From Bifidobacterium coryneforme (GTDB lineage Bacteria; Actinomycetota; Actinomycetes; Actinomycetales; Bifidobacteriaceae): 64,000 nucleotides of DNA. The position numbers and the translations under genes were made by a program. Positions within the stretch are counted from its first letter, which is position 1; each line of letters begins with the position of its first letter. The notes beneath the pieces were generated by a model, which saw only the letters and a program-made list of their open reading frames with translations, ran no database searches and had not been told where the DNA came from. The DNA is taken from contig NZ_CP007287.1 of the NCBI RefSeq assembly GCF_000737865.1, positions 151,453 to 215,452 on the forward strand. Direction: 5' to 3'. Shown one piece after another: positions 36,635-44,979 of this stretch.

Positions 36635-36947
36635 TTTCATATTACCGATGGTAGTATTGCCATATGGCCGCGTGCATCGGCGTATCCGGTGCTCAGGTGC
36701 TTCCGGGGTTGTGCATCGAATGGTGTGCAGGAGAGGGGAAACCAAGGAAGCTGGTTTGCGCCGTCTTGACGGTAGGGGAATAAATCCGTCGATGTCCGCC
36801 GCTCCTGACTGGGCCGGTTTGGGCATCCTGCTGTTCGCTCTGTATACGCAGTACGGGCAACCTGATGCCTGTGGCAATACCTGTGATGGAAACAGCTTGT
36901 TGCTCCGATTGTGATTCACATCGTCGCACTGGCGGAAAGAGAAGCAG

Positions 36948-37988
36948 ATGAACAACGATTCGACCATGGACCCGCAGAACATCAATGCCGGGGCGAATGA
37001 TGCCCAAGGATTGACTGATTCCGGCAGTGTCCCGGCGACCACTTCCAACCTGGAGGCAGAGCAGCAGCATGCCTCTTCTGTCGAATCGGGTGGGCAAGTG
37101 TCCGATGATGCCTATACGTGGGATTGCCTGCCTGCCTCGGAAGGGGAGGGTGCCCGACTTGATGCAGTGGCGGCTGATTCGCGGCCCGCAGCTGTGCAGG
37201 CTGGTTCAATGCCTACGCCCCCTCCGGTCAATTCGCGACCGGCTGCCCCTCAGGGTGAGCCACGGGTCGGGGCTCCTCAGGCCAAAGCTCCGCAGGCAGG
37301 CTCGAATGTCAGCGGCCCCCATGCCGCTTCCCGTCCTGCTGTTCCTCAGGGCCAGGGACGGCCCGCCGCCATGCCGCATACTGCTCCGGTAGGTGCGCAA
37401 CCTCAACCTGGGTATCCACAGGTTGCCCAGCCTGGCGGTCAGCGCTTCCAAGGGCCGCAGAATGGAGCGGGTCCTGCTCCTTTCGTACCCAATGCGGCAA
37501 GGCCTGCCTATCCTGCACCGGGTCCTTACCCGGCCCAGGCTCCATACATGGCTCAGAACCCTTATATGGGTCAGCCCCAGCAGGTTGCGCCGCCTGACGA
37601 CCAGGAGAGCAAGGGGGCCAGTGGTCTCGCCATCACGTCACTGGTGCTGTCCCTGACTTGTTGGCCAATTGCCTTATTTGTCGCGCCTATCAGTTTCTAC
37701 ACCGCGAAGAACAAGGCCAGCAAAAGACTTTCACAGGTCGCCTCGGCGCTCTGCCTTGTCTGGCTGCTCATCCTTATCTTCGTCGTATGGGGGCTGGTTA
37801 CTATGGACAAAGAGCATAGGAAGCAGATATCGGAAAAGACCAGTGAGAGCAATTCCCAGAGCGTCTACGACGATAGTAGTAGCGAGTTGACTTCTGACGA
37901 CGACTGGGAGAGCGGACTCCAGTATTCCGAGCATACTGAAGTAGAACCCATCTGTGATCTGAGCAATGGGTTGGAGTTTGCTGCCTAG
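36948..37988 (+). CDS. Proline/alanine/glutamine-rich DUF4190-type membrane protein
   Basis: A 346-residue protein. The first 215 residues are rich in P, A, Q and G with repeats such as QPGYPQ, PAPGPYP and GQPQ. Two transmembrane helices follow near 225-255 (GLAITSLVLSLTCWPIALFVAPISFY) and 265-285 (ALCLVWLLILIFVVWGLV). A short acidic, serine-rich C-terminus ends the protein. It has the same layout as the neighbour at 35739 and is probably related, though its C-terminal domain is different. Function unknown. AGAGAAG precedes the ATG. Confidence 0.6.
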   Translation: MNNDSTMDPQNINAGANDAQGLTDSGSVPATTSNLEAEQQHASSVESGGQVSDDAYTWDCLPASEGEGARLDAVAADSRPAAVQAGSMPTPPPVNSRPAAPQGEPRVGAPQAKAPQAGSNVSGPHAASRPAVPQGQGRPAAMPHTAPVGAQPQPGYPQVAQPGGQRFQGPQNGAGPAPFVPNAARPAYPAPGPYPAQAPYMAQNPYMGQPQQVAPPDDQESKGASGLAITSLVLSLTCWPIALFVAPISFYTAKNKASKRLSQVASALCLVWLLILIFVVWGLVTMDKEHRKQISEKTSESNSQSVYDDSSSELTSDDDWESGLQYSEHTEVEPICDLSNGLEFAA

Positions 37989-38086
37989 AGGCAGTCGGCC
38001 AGGCATGGTTGGCGCGGTCGGTACTTATGTTGCCGGCCGTGCTGATCAGGAAGGTGCCGGAATCGGCTGATTGGACAAAGGCCCTG

Positions 38087-38159
38087 TGGAGCTGAGGGTA
38101 GTCGAAACCCCGACCTCTTCGATGCGAACGAAGCGCTCTACCAACTGAGCTACAGCCCC
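38087..38159 (-). tRNA. tRNA-Ala (CGC anticodon)
   Basis: Read on the minus strand, GGGGCTG (acceptor) pairs with CAGCTCC. The D arm GCTC...GAGC, the anticodon arm CTTCG-TTCGCAT-CGAAG with anticodon CGC, and the T arm GGGGT-TTCGACT-ACCCT give a standard 73-base cloverleaf. The 3' CCA is not encoded (ACA follows the acceptor stem). It decodes GCG alanine. No other tRNA is seen near it. Confidence 0.92.
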
Positions 38160-38280
38160 AATCGTTGCCCGACCCTAGCCGAACAACAGAGGCTACTTTA
38201 GCGCGGGCTCCGCCCAAACGCAATTCGGGGCCGGAAGGCACCGAGAGGTGGCCGCGGACCCAGATGGTTCAGCCAGGTAC

Positions 38281-38310
38281 AGTAAGGCCCCGCTTATGCG
38301 GGGCCTTACT
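38281..38310. terminator. Terminator after the DedA gene
   Basis: A perfect 13-base stem, AGTAAGGCCCCGC (38281-38293) with its complement at 38298-38310, loop TTAT. It stands directly after the minus-strand DedA gene. Confidence 0.85.
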
Positions 38311-38324
38311 TGATTGTGCTGTTC

Positions 38325-39032
38325 CTACCGGATCTGGTCGGCCGCTTCTTCTGCCGATTCCGGTTCCGCCGTTTCGACGTCCTCGCGTTTCCTGCCGAAT
38401 CTTGCCTTGAGGAGTCCGATGACGGTGGGGAGGACGGAGATGACCAGGATGAGGATGATGACCAGCTCGAAGTGCTCCTGAACGGCCGGTATGCCGCCGA
38501 AGAAGTAGCCGAGAAGGGTGAAGATGGTCGACCAGATCAGGCCACCAAGGATGCTGAAGGGGGTAAACCGCCGCCACTTCATGCCTGAAATACCGGAGAT
38601 GAAGGGCATGAAGGTCCTGATGAAGGGGAGGAATCGGCCCAGCACAACAGCCAGGGGTCCCCACTTGTCAATCAGATTTTCGGTCTTGGCGATACGCTCC
38701 GGCGTCAGCGATTTGACCTTGCCGGAGCGGACGATGGCCCGCCCGAAGAAGTGCCCGATGAAGTAGTTGCTCTGGTCGCCGATGAGGGGGGCCAACCATA
38801 CGATGGGCAGGAGGATGTCCAGCTTGAGCCCGCTGGAGGGATCGTGCGCGAAGACCCCTGCCGCGAAAAGGAGTGAGTCGCCGGGCAGGAAGGGCATAAA
38901 GACTACGCCAGTCTCTATGAAGATGATCAGAAAGATGAAGGTGTAGGTCGGCCCCAGTCCCATGGCGATCCACCCGGCAATGGCACTGCGGGGGTCCCTG
39001 AGTAGGTTCAAGAGCCAGTTGATGACACCCAT
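38325..39032 (-). CDS. DedA family membrane protein
   Basis: A 235-residue integral membrane protein of the DedA/SNARE-associated family. The motif ETGVVFMPFLPGDSLLFAAG is near residues 41-60, and RFLPFIRTFMPFISGISGMKWRRF near 133-156 has the usual Arg/Pro pattern. The family is thought to move lipid carriers or to maintain the proton gradient. The C-terminal tail is acidic. The gene is followed by the terminator at 38281-38310. The 308-base gap 39033-39340 upstream shows no gene and no recognised operator. Confidence 0.9.
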   Translation of the reverse strand: MGVINWLLNLLRDPRSAIAGWIAMGLGPTYTFIFLIIFIETGVVFMPFLPGDSLLFAAGVFAHDPSSGLKLDILLPIVWLAPLIGDQSNYFIGHFFGRAIVRSGKVKSLTPERIAKTENLIDKWGPLAVVLGRFLPFIRTFMPFISGISGMKWRRFTPFSILGGLIWSTIFTLLGYFFGGIPAVQEHFELVIILILVISVLPTVIGLLKARFGRKREDVETAEPESAEEAADQIR

Positions 39033-39340
39033 GTATAAGACACCGTCCTGTCAGTCGAAGTCCTCGAAATGCAAAACCGACTCATACTCTAACAAGGTGT
39101 CCTCCATGTCCGCTGGTTTCGGTGCATATCCTTGCCGGGACAACACAACCGGCCGCTTCTCCGGGCGAAAGGAATCGAAATTTGAGACTCGGAGGCCTGC
39201 TCGGTGGGACAATAGGCCGCGAGGTCGATGCTGCGCTGATGAAGACGTGGCATCGATTGCATGGTTGAAACCGATCGGCCCTCCGGTTCCAGGTACAAGG
39301 ACGATAAAAGGGCTGGCACTGTCAAGGAAGAGGTGTGTGC

Positions 39341-40780
39341 ATGAGCGAGACGAGTAGGTTTGCATTCCCGTCGGATTTCACCTGGGGGACGGCCACAGCC
39401 TCCTTCCAGGTGGAGGGGGCCACCAGGGAGGAGGGCCGGGCGGATTCCATCTGGGATACCTTCTGCCGGGAACCGGGGAGAATCCTCGACGGGTCGAACG
39501 GGGATCAGGCCTGTGACGAGTATCATCGCTACCCCGAAGACATCGCCCTGATGAAGGAGATGGGGGTGGGTGCCTACCGTTTCTCCGTGGCCTGGCCCCG
39601 TATCTTCCCCAGCGCCCGAGGTGGGGTGAATCAGGCCGGGTTGGACCATTACCGCCGGGTCCTCGACATGCTCCGTGAGGAGGGCATCAAGCCGGTGGTG
39701 ACCCTCTACCACTGGGATCTGCCCCAGTACCTTCAGGATGCAGGAGGTTGGGCCAACCGGGACACAGCCAAGCGGTATGCGGAATATGCCGGAGTCCTTG
39801 CCAGGTCCTTCGGCGACTCCGTCGATACCTGGACCACCCTGAACGAGCCCTGGTGCACGGCCTATCTGGGGTACGGGAACGGCGTTCATGCACCGGGGAT
39901 ACGGGACTATGACCAGACCCTGGCCGCCGTTCATCACCTGAACCTGGCCCATGGGCTGGGGGCCCAGTCCATCCGAGCCGAGCTGGGCGACAAGGCCCGT
40001 GTTTCGGTCACCTTGAACCTGCAGGTAACTCGGGCCCAGTCGCAGAGCGAGGAGGACCGTGCGGCCAAGACCAGGGCGGACCTCTTTGCCAATGAGGTCT
40101 GGCTCGGCCCCATGCTTGCCGGGACCTATGACCCGCGCATCAGGGAGGCGGCCCAGGGAATCACCGACTGGAGATTCGTCCAGGAGAGCGATCTGGAGAC
40201 CATCCACCAGCCGCTCGACGTGCTCGGTATCAACTACTACTCAACCACGTACGTGCAGGCCAGCCATGGTGAAGACAGCCCGGCCAGGGCGGCGGTCGGT
40301 CCCCAGGGAAGCCTGCCCGACCAGGAGGCCAATGCCATGCCGGCCCAGGAGTCGGTGGAGACCCTGCCGCCCCGAGGTGAACTGACGGCCATGGGTTGGA
40401 ATCAGGAACCCCAAGGTCTGGCGGACCTCCTGCTGGAGGTCTCCCGCCGATTCCCGGACCTGGACCTGATGGTGACCGAGAACGGTTCCGCCTGGGAGGA
40501 CGAGGTCAGCCCCGATTCCTCGCAGGCCAAGGGGAGGATTGTGCATGACCCGAAGCGGGTGGCCTATCTGGAGCAGCATGTCGGAGCTGTGGCCGATGCC
40601 ATTCGGGACGGGGCCAGGGTAACCGGTTACTTCGCCTGGTCCCTGCTCGACAACTTTGAGTGGGCCCTGGGGTACACCAGGCGGTTTGGGCTGATTCGTG
40701 TGGAGTACCCGACCCAGGAGCGAATCTGGAAGGACTCCGGTCTCAGGTACACGCAAATCGTCAGGGACAACGCCATCTAG
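39341..40780 (+). CDS. GH1 beta-glucosidase
   Basis: A 479-residue cytoplasmic beta-glucosidase or beta-galactosidase of family GH1. Acid/base E169 in TLNEP, nucleophile E380 in VTENG, and FTWGTATASFQVEGA at the N-terminus. Length is standard. The ATG at 39341 follows GAAGAGG. No regulator or transporter is adjacent, and the perfect hairpin at 40798-40857 closes the gene, so it is a single-gene unit. It probably hydrolyses imported beta-glucosides such as cellobiose or plant glycosides. Confidence 0.93.
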   Translation: MSETSRFAFPSDFTWGTATASFQVEGATREEGRADSIWDTFCREPGRILDGSNGDQACDEYHRYPEDIALMKEMGVGAYRFSVAWPRIFPSARGGVNQAGLDHYRRVLDMLREEGIKPVVTLYHWDLPQYLQDAGGWANRDTAKRYAEYAGVLARSFGDSVDTWTTLNEPWCTAYLGYGNGVHAPGIRDYDQTLAAVHHLNLAHGLGAQSIRAELGDKARVSVTLNLQVTRAQSQSEEDRAAKTRADLFANEVWLGPMLAGTYDPRIREAAQGITDWRFVQESDLETIHQPLDVLGINYYSTTYVQASHGEDSPARAAVGPQGSLPDQEANAMPAQESVETLPPRGELTAMGWNQEPQGLADLLLEVSRRFPDLDLMVTENGSAWEDEVSPDSSQAKGRIVHDPKRVAYLEQHVGAVADAIRDGARVTGYFAWSLLDNFEWALGYTRRFGLIRVEYPTQERIWKDSGLRYTQIVRDNAI

Positions 40781-40797
40781 GCTGCGGATTTCCGGTC

Positions 40798-40857
40798 AGG
40801 CCCGCTACGTTCTCCGACCCGATGGCAGGTTCTCGGGTCGGAGAACGTAGCGGGCCT
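40798..40857. terminator. Bidirectional terminator between GH1 and mannosyltransferase genes
   Basis: A perfect 25-base stem: 40798-40822 pairs with 40833-40857 around a ten-base loop. It separates two converging genes and has AAGG/CCTT ends on both sides. Confidence 0.9.
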
Positions 40858-40867
40858 TGTTGATGGA

Positions 40868-42604
40868 CTATATCCAGCTGGGCAGCCACATATGGATGCG
40901 CCAGAACCAGTAGGGAACCGGCATCGCGGTCCAGAGGGGGTAGAAGAAGAGCGAGGTCAATCCAATGATGATCAGTGTCGTCCACATCATCTGCCGATAG
41001 AGCGTGCGGCTGATGTTGTGGCGGGCCCAGTTGGCCATGTAGCAGATTCCCAGAACCATCCAGGGCAGGATGATGATGGAGTAGAAGGTGAAGGTGGTCC
41101 GGTTCAGGTACTGGTACCAGGGGAGCCACCCTCCTATGAGGCCGGCCATGGTCGCCCAGAGTCGCCAGTCGCTCCTGTCGGCGCGCAGGCAGAGACCGAT
41201 GCCGAGAACGATGCAGATGGAACCCAGCCACCAGATCAGGGGGTTGCCCAGGGATGTGACAGCCACGACGCACGGGGAGTCCGGGCTGATGGCACACAGA
41301 CCGGGGTGGTCGGTGAGCTTCTGCCAGTAGAAACTGGTCGGCCGTGTCTGCAGGGGCCAGGTCAGCGGGCTCGACATGTAGGGGTGCGCCGCATCCAGGG
41401 TGGTGTGGAACCGCCACATTTCCCGGTGGTACTCGACCAGGGATCGCAACCCCTCAGGCAGCCAGGTCAGGCCCTGTCCGGGGTGGCTGGCCGCCCACCC
41501 ATGCATGTAGGAATCGTCGTGCCTGAACCATCCGGTCCAGGATGCCAGATAGGTGCCGGCCCAGATGGGGATCATGACCAGGGCTGCGGGAATCCCGTCC
41601 TTGAAGATGCCGGCCTTGAACCAGCCTCCATAACCGACCTTATGCCGCTCCCAGGCGTCCCAGATTACGGATATCAGGGCAAAGGCCGCGAAGAGGTAGG
41701 CGCCGGACCACTTGGTGCCGGTTGCCAGGCCAAGGAAGATGGCGGCCCAGGTTCTCCACCAGGACCAGGCGATGAAGGGGCCGGTGGTGTCGGTGTACAG
41801 GGCCTTGCTGTCCTCGTCCATCTCCTCCGTGAGCCAGGGGATGGCGGTGCGGACCCGGTAGTGAATCTTCTCGATTCGCCAGTCCACCCGCCAGGAGGCG
41901 CGAAGTCGGGCCCGGGCCCAGTCGCGGTGCCCCAGGAGGCAGAGGAAGGCGGCCAGGGCGAAGATCATGAGGAAGTTGTCCAGGAGACTGGTGCGGCTCA
42001 TGACGATGCCCAGGCCATCGATGGACATGAGGAAGCCCGCCATCATGGCGATGGGCAGATTGCGGAAGAGTCTGAGAGCCACCCTGCAGAGAAGAAGAAT
42101 GGCGATGGTGCCGGCAAGGGCGGTGGCGGCCCTCCAGGCAAAGGGATTTTCGGCCCCTCCGAAGAGTTTCAGCCCCAGGGCGATGCACCACTTGCCGACA
42201 GGTGGGTGGACCACATATTCGGCGGAATTCAACCACTGGTTCACATTGCCCTGGGCAAAGGCCTGGTCGATGGGGATGTTGCCGGGAGATAGGGTCTTGG
42301 GCCAGTTCCGGGGTTCTCCGGTCTGCAACATCGCCCAGGAGTCCTTGACGTAATAGGTCTCGTCGAAGACGATGGCGTGTGGGGTGCCGAGTCTAATGAA
42401 TCGAAGAAGGCCGCCGAAGAGGGCCATGAGAGTGCATCCCAGCCATTCTCGCTGCCGTACCGTCAGGTTCTGCAGACTCCGGATTCCGCGCAGCTGTCGG
42501 AACCGCCGTCCGGACATGGGTAGAGAACCCATGCGACGGGCGGCACGCCGGCCATGTCTGGCGGAGTGATGCTGCGAAGAATAACTGACGGTGGCTGTCA
42601 TCAT
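40868..42604 (-). CDS. Protein O-mannosyltransferase (Pmt-type, GT39)
   Basis: About 578 residues, multi-spanning membrane protein that transfers mannose from polyprenyl-phosphate-mannose to secreted proteins. The catalytic acid pair is in FDETYYVKDSW (first extracytoplasmic loop). Other markers are HPPVGKWCIALGLKLFG and the C-terminal membrane helices with GTYLASWTGWF. In mycobacteria such an enzyme is essential for exported protein modification. The start is uncertain; ATG 42604 lies five bases after a TACTCT -10-like box, which suggests a leaderless message. Divergent from rsmI with 25 bases between the starts. Confidence 0.88.
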   Translation of the reverse strand: MMTATVSYSSQHHSARHGRRAARRMGSLPMSGRRFRQLRGIRSLQNLTVRQREWLGCTLMALFGGLLRFIRLGTPHAIVFDETYYVKDSWAMLQTGEPRNWPKTLSPGNIPIDQAFAQGNVNQWLNSAEYVVHPPVGKWCIALGLKLFGGAENPFAWRAATALAGTIAILLLCRVALRLFRNLPIAMMAGFLMSIDGLGIVMSRTSLLDNFLMIFALAAFLCLLGHRDWARARLRASWRVDWRIEKIHYRVRTAIPWLTEEMDEDSKALYTDTTGPFIAWSWWRTWAAIFLGLATGTKWSGAYLFAAFALISVIWDAWERHKVGYGGWFKAGIFKDGIPAALVMIPIWAGTYLASWTGWFRHDDSYMHGWAASHPGQGLTWLPEGLRSLVEYHREMWRFHTTLDAAHPYMSSPLTWPLQTRPTSFYWQKLTDHPGLCAISPDSPCVVAVTSLGNPLIWWLGSICIVLGIGLCLRADRSDWRLWATMAGLIGGWLPWYQYLNRTTFTFYSIIILPWMVLGICYMANWARHNISRTLYRQMMWTTLIIIGLTSLFFYPLWTAMPVPYWFWRIHMWLPSWI

Positions 42605-42629
42605 CACCAAGAGTAGGCATACTGGAATC

Positions 42630-43616
42630 ATGATGAGGCATGAAGAACAATCTCTTTCCCGGACCAACAAATCCTTGCCGGAAAAGGGCGTGGTGGCGGG
42701 TACGGAACCGGAGGGCAAATCCGCCTATGTCCCCGGCGGAACACTGGTCCTTGCGGCCACTCCCATAGGCAATGTCGGCGACGCCTCCACCCGGTTGGCC
42801 GCCCTTCTGGAGTCGGCCGACCTGGTGGCTGCCGAGGATACTCGCCGGCTCTACGACCTTGCCAACAGGCTGGGCGTACGGGTATCAGGACGGGTGGTGG
42901 CCTACCATGACCACAACGAGGACCACATGGCCGACCCGATTCTGGACCAGGTGTCCGATGGGGCCTGCGCCCTGGTTGTCTCGGATGCTGGTATGCCCAC
43001 CATCAACGACCCGGGTATGTCCATTGTCCGGCAGGCCATCAAACGGGGGATTCCCGTCACCTGCGCACCGGGGCCCAGCGCCGTCCTTGATGCCCTGGCC
43101 CTTTCCGGACTGCCCACGGACCGATTCTGTTATGAGGGATTCCTGCCCAGGCGCCACAGTGAACGTCTCCGCCATCTGCGCTCGCTGCGGAATGAACCGC
43201 GGACCATGGTCTTCTACGAGACCACCCACAGGATTGACCAGGCCATGGAGGATTTGGAGGAGGTCTTCGGTGCGGATCGACCCGTGGCCCTCTGCCGGGA
43301 GTTGACCAAGGACCATGAGCAGGTTCGGCGGGGGACCCTTGCCCAAATTGTCGAATCCCTGACCCAGGACCCGCCCCGGGGCGAGATGGTTCTGGTGGTG
43401 GCTGGTGCCGACCCCGACCAGGTCAGGGCGGAGAGTCCTGAAGTCCTCTCGGATCAGGCCCTGGCTGCCTTGGCCAAGCGGCGGGCCGACGAGGAGGGGA
43501 TCAGGATCAAGGATGCCATCGCTCGGGTGGTGGCCGAGCATCCACTGCCGGACGGTTCCCTTCCCAACCGCAAGAAGGTCTACGCGGCTACCCTGGATGA
43601 CCGCCAGGAAAATTAG
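42630..43616 (+). CDS. rsmI: 16S rRNA (cytidine-1402 2'-O) methyltransferase RsmI
   Basis: A 328-residue S-adenosylmethionine-dependent methyltransferase of the tetrapyrrole-methylase fold. Motifs are LVLAATPIGNVGDAS near 40-54, AEDTRRL, VSDAGMPTINDPG and CAPGPSAVLDALALSGLPTDRF. It has a N-terminal extension of about 38 residues before the domain. No ribosome site is visible; CATACT (42618-42623) lies six bases before the ATG, so translation may be leaderless. It shares its control region with the mannosyltransferase gene, an arrangement common in actinobacteria. Confidence 0.93.
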   Translation: MMRHEEQSLSRTNKSLPEKGVVAGTEPEGKSAYVPGGTLVLAATPIGNVGDASTRLAALLESADLVAAEDTRRLYDLANRLGVRVSGRVVAYHDHNEDHMADPILDQVSDGACALVVSDAGMPTINDPGMSIVRQAIKRGIPVTCAPGPSAVLDALALSGLPTDRFCYEGFLPRRHSERLRHLRSLRNEPRTMVFYETTHRIDQAMEDLEEVFGADRPVALCRELTKDHEQVRRGTLAQIVESLTQDPPRGEMVLVVAGADPDQVRAESPEVLSDQALAALAKRRADEEGIRIKDAIARVVAEHPLPDGSLPNRKKVYAATLDDRQEN

Positions 43617-43678
43617 GGAGCGGCGACCGTGGCTTGCGGTCGAAAGTGATGCGGTCGGCGCCTGGTACGACCGCATCC

Positions 43679-44068
43679 TTATGAGTTCCCGAGGAGGATA
43701 TCAAGGGACCGTTTGACCCCAGGGCCTCCGAGCTGGGAAACGGTTTCCAGCAGTGCCGGGGTGGCGGCCGGATTGGCGGCCAGCCAACGGCGTAGTTCGG
43801 GGTGGTTTTGGGCTATGGACCAGAGGACCTCCGGTGGGGTATCCGGGTCGGTGGCCATGACGGGAGTGGGTACCAGAGGCGGTTCCGGAGGCCCGGGTCC
43901 GGGACTCCTGTCGGGTTGGGCGTAGGTGGCCCTGCCGACCGCTGAAATCCTCTCGGCCCTGTTCTGATGATTCCTCCCGCGACGGTTATTCAGGTGGCCT
44001 CGGCCCAAGAGGGTTGAGAGCGAGGTGGCCCGGCGACCGGACCCCTGCCGATGGTGGCGGCCGGACAT
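43679..44068 (-). CDS. Short variant leucine-rich-repeat (LRV-like) protein
   Basis: A 129-residue protein. The N-terminal 70 residues are basic and low-complexity (HHRQGSGRR, RNHQNR). The C-terminal 50 residues (TPPEVLWSIAQNHPELRRWLAANPAATPALLETVSQLGGPGVK) contain one or two units of the LRV pattern found in bifidobacterial proteins of unknown role. Its ATG overlaps the stop of the gene before it (TGATG), so it is translated with 44068-44790. No function is proposed. Confidence 0.6.
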   Translation of the reverse strand: MSGRHHRQGSGRRATSLSTLLGRGHLNNRRGRNHQNRAERISAVGRATYAQPDRSPGPGPPEPPLVPTPVMATDPDTPPEVLWSIAQNHPELRRWLAANPAATPALLETVSQLGGPGVKRSLDILLGNS

Positions 44069-44790
44069 CAGAGGAGGTCCTTCAGGTCCGTGAAGATTCG
44101 CACTCCAGTGGCGTGGCCGGGCCATCGGGGGTTGGCGGACAACAGGTCCAGGCATTCCGGGCAGCTGATCCGGTAACGGTCCATGAGTTCAAGAATCCGC
44201 TCCTTGCGGGAGAACCCGTTAAGGGGGTCGGCCTCCTCACAGGCCAGGTCACAGGCGGTCCATAAGGGGGAGGTCACCCAGAGTTCGCCCACCCGCATCA
44301 GGTATTGGGGGTTGAGCTTACGGTTGTGGGGCCGGAGGGGGCGTCCCAGGACTGGTGCGCGAAAGTGGGAGTTGGAGATGATGTCGAGTGCCTCCGGGAA
44401 CTCTCCGCTCATCCAGACCCAGAGGGCCAGGGACCCGCAGGCGGCCGCCCCGAAGGGGAGTAGGGGGTTGACGATTGAGGCCCGACCGAAGATGCCACCT
44501 GCCGCCTCGTTCAGATAGCAGGTTGACCTGTCGAGGACGGTGACGATGCCAAGCCGGACAAGCAGGGCAAGGCTCAGTCGCCCTGGCAGGTCGTCAATGT
44601 GTATCAGCCCTGGCTGTGCGGGGAGAGCCGGCGTATCAGGGGGCGCGTCGGCAGGGCCGGTTGCGGTTCCCTGGTGTGCTCCTGTCCCCCTACCTGACCT
44701 GGTTGCCGTTCCGGTTGATTGGCTGGAGGCAAGATTCGCCCCGACTGGTGACAAGGTCCGGTTTCCCCCGAAAACGTGTTCGCGAGTCAT
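44068..44790 (-). CDS. AbiEi-antitoxin-like protein of unknown function
   Basis: A 240-residue protein. The first 70 residues are low-complexity (S, T, A, P and G). Then IHIDDLPGRLSLALLVRLGIVTVLDRSTCYLN and a C-terminal part with RVGELWVTSPLWTACDLACEEA. The VTSPxxTAxDLA pattern resembles the C-terminal domain of AbiEi-type antitoxins and their solitary relatives in actinobacteria. No AbiEii toxin is adjacent, so this looks like an orphan member. The start is tentative; no strong ribosome site is seen. It is coupled to the LRV-like gene and divergent from metG. Confidence 0.5.
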   Translation of the reverse strand: MTREHVFGGNRTLSPVGANLASSQSTGTATRSGRGTGAHQGTATGPADAPPDTPALPAQPGLIHIDDLPGRLSLALLVRLGIVTVLDRSTCYLNEAAGGIFGRASIVNPLLPFGAAACGSLALWVWMSGEFPEALDIISNSHFRAPVLGRPLRPHNRKLNPQYLMRVGELWVTSPLWTACDLACEEADPLNGFSRKERILELMDRYRISCPECLDLLSANPRWPGHATGVRIFTDLKDLL

Positions 44791-44979
44791 GGCCACGACC
44801 CTACGGAAGATTACAGGGTGGTTCGAAGGTTGCTTGAGGGAAGGGCGGTTGTGGATAAGTCCGGCGGCAAAAGTGGCTGCGGTGTACGGAACGAGGCAGG
44901 GAAGAAACCCTGTGGATGAAAGGCTGAAACCCACGTCGGGACCGCCCGGTTGTAGGCCGAAAACGATACCCTTGCAACT

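Noticed and set aside
36648..36914. 88-codon frame between the two DUF4190-type genes
   Set aside because: No ribosome site and no recognisable features.
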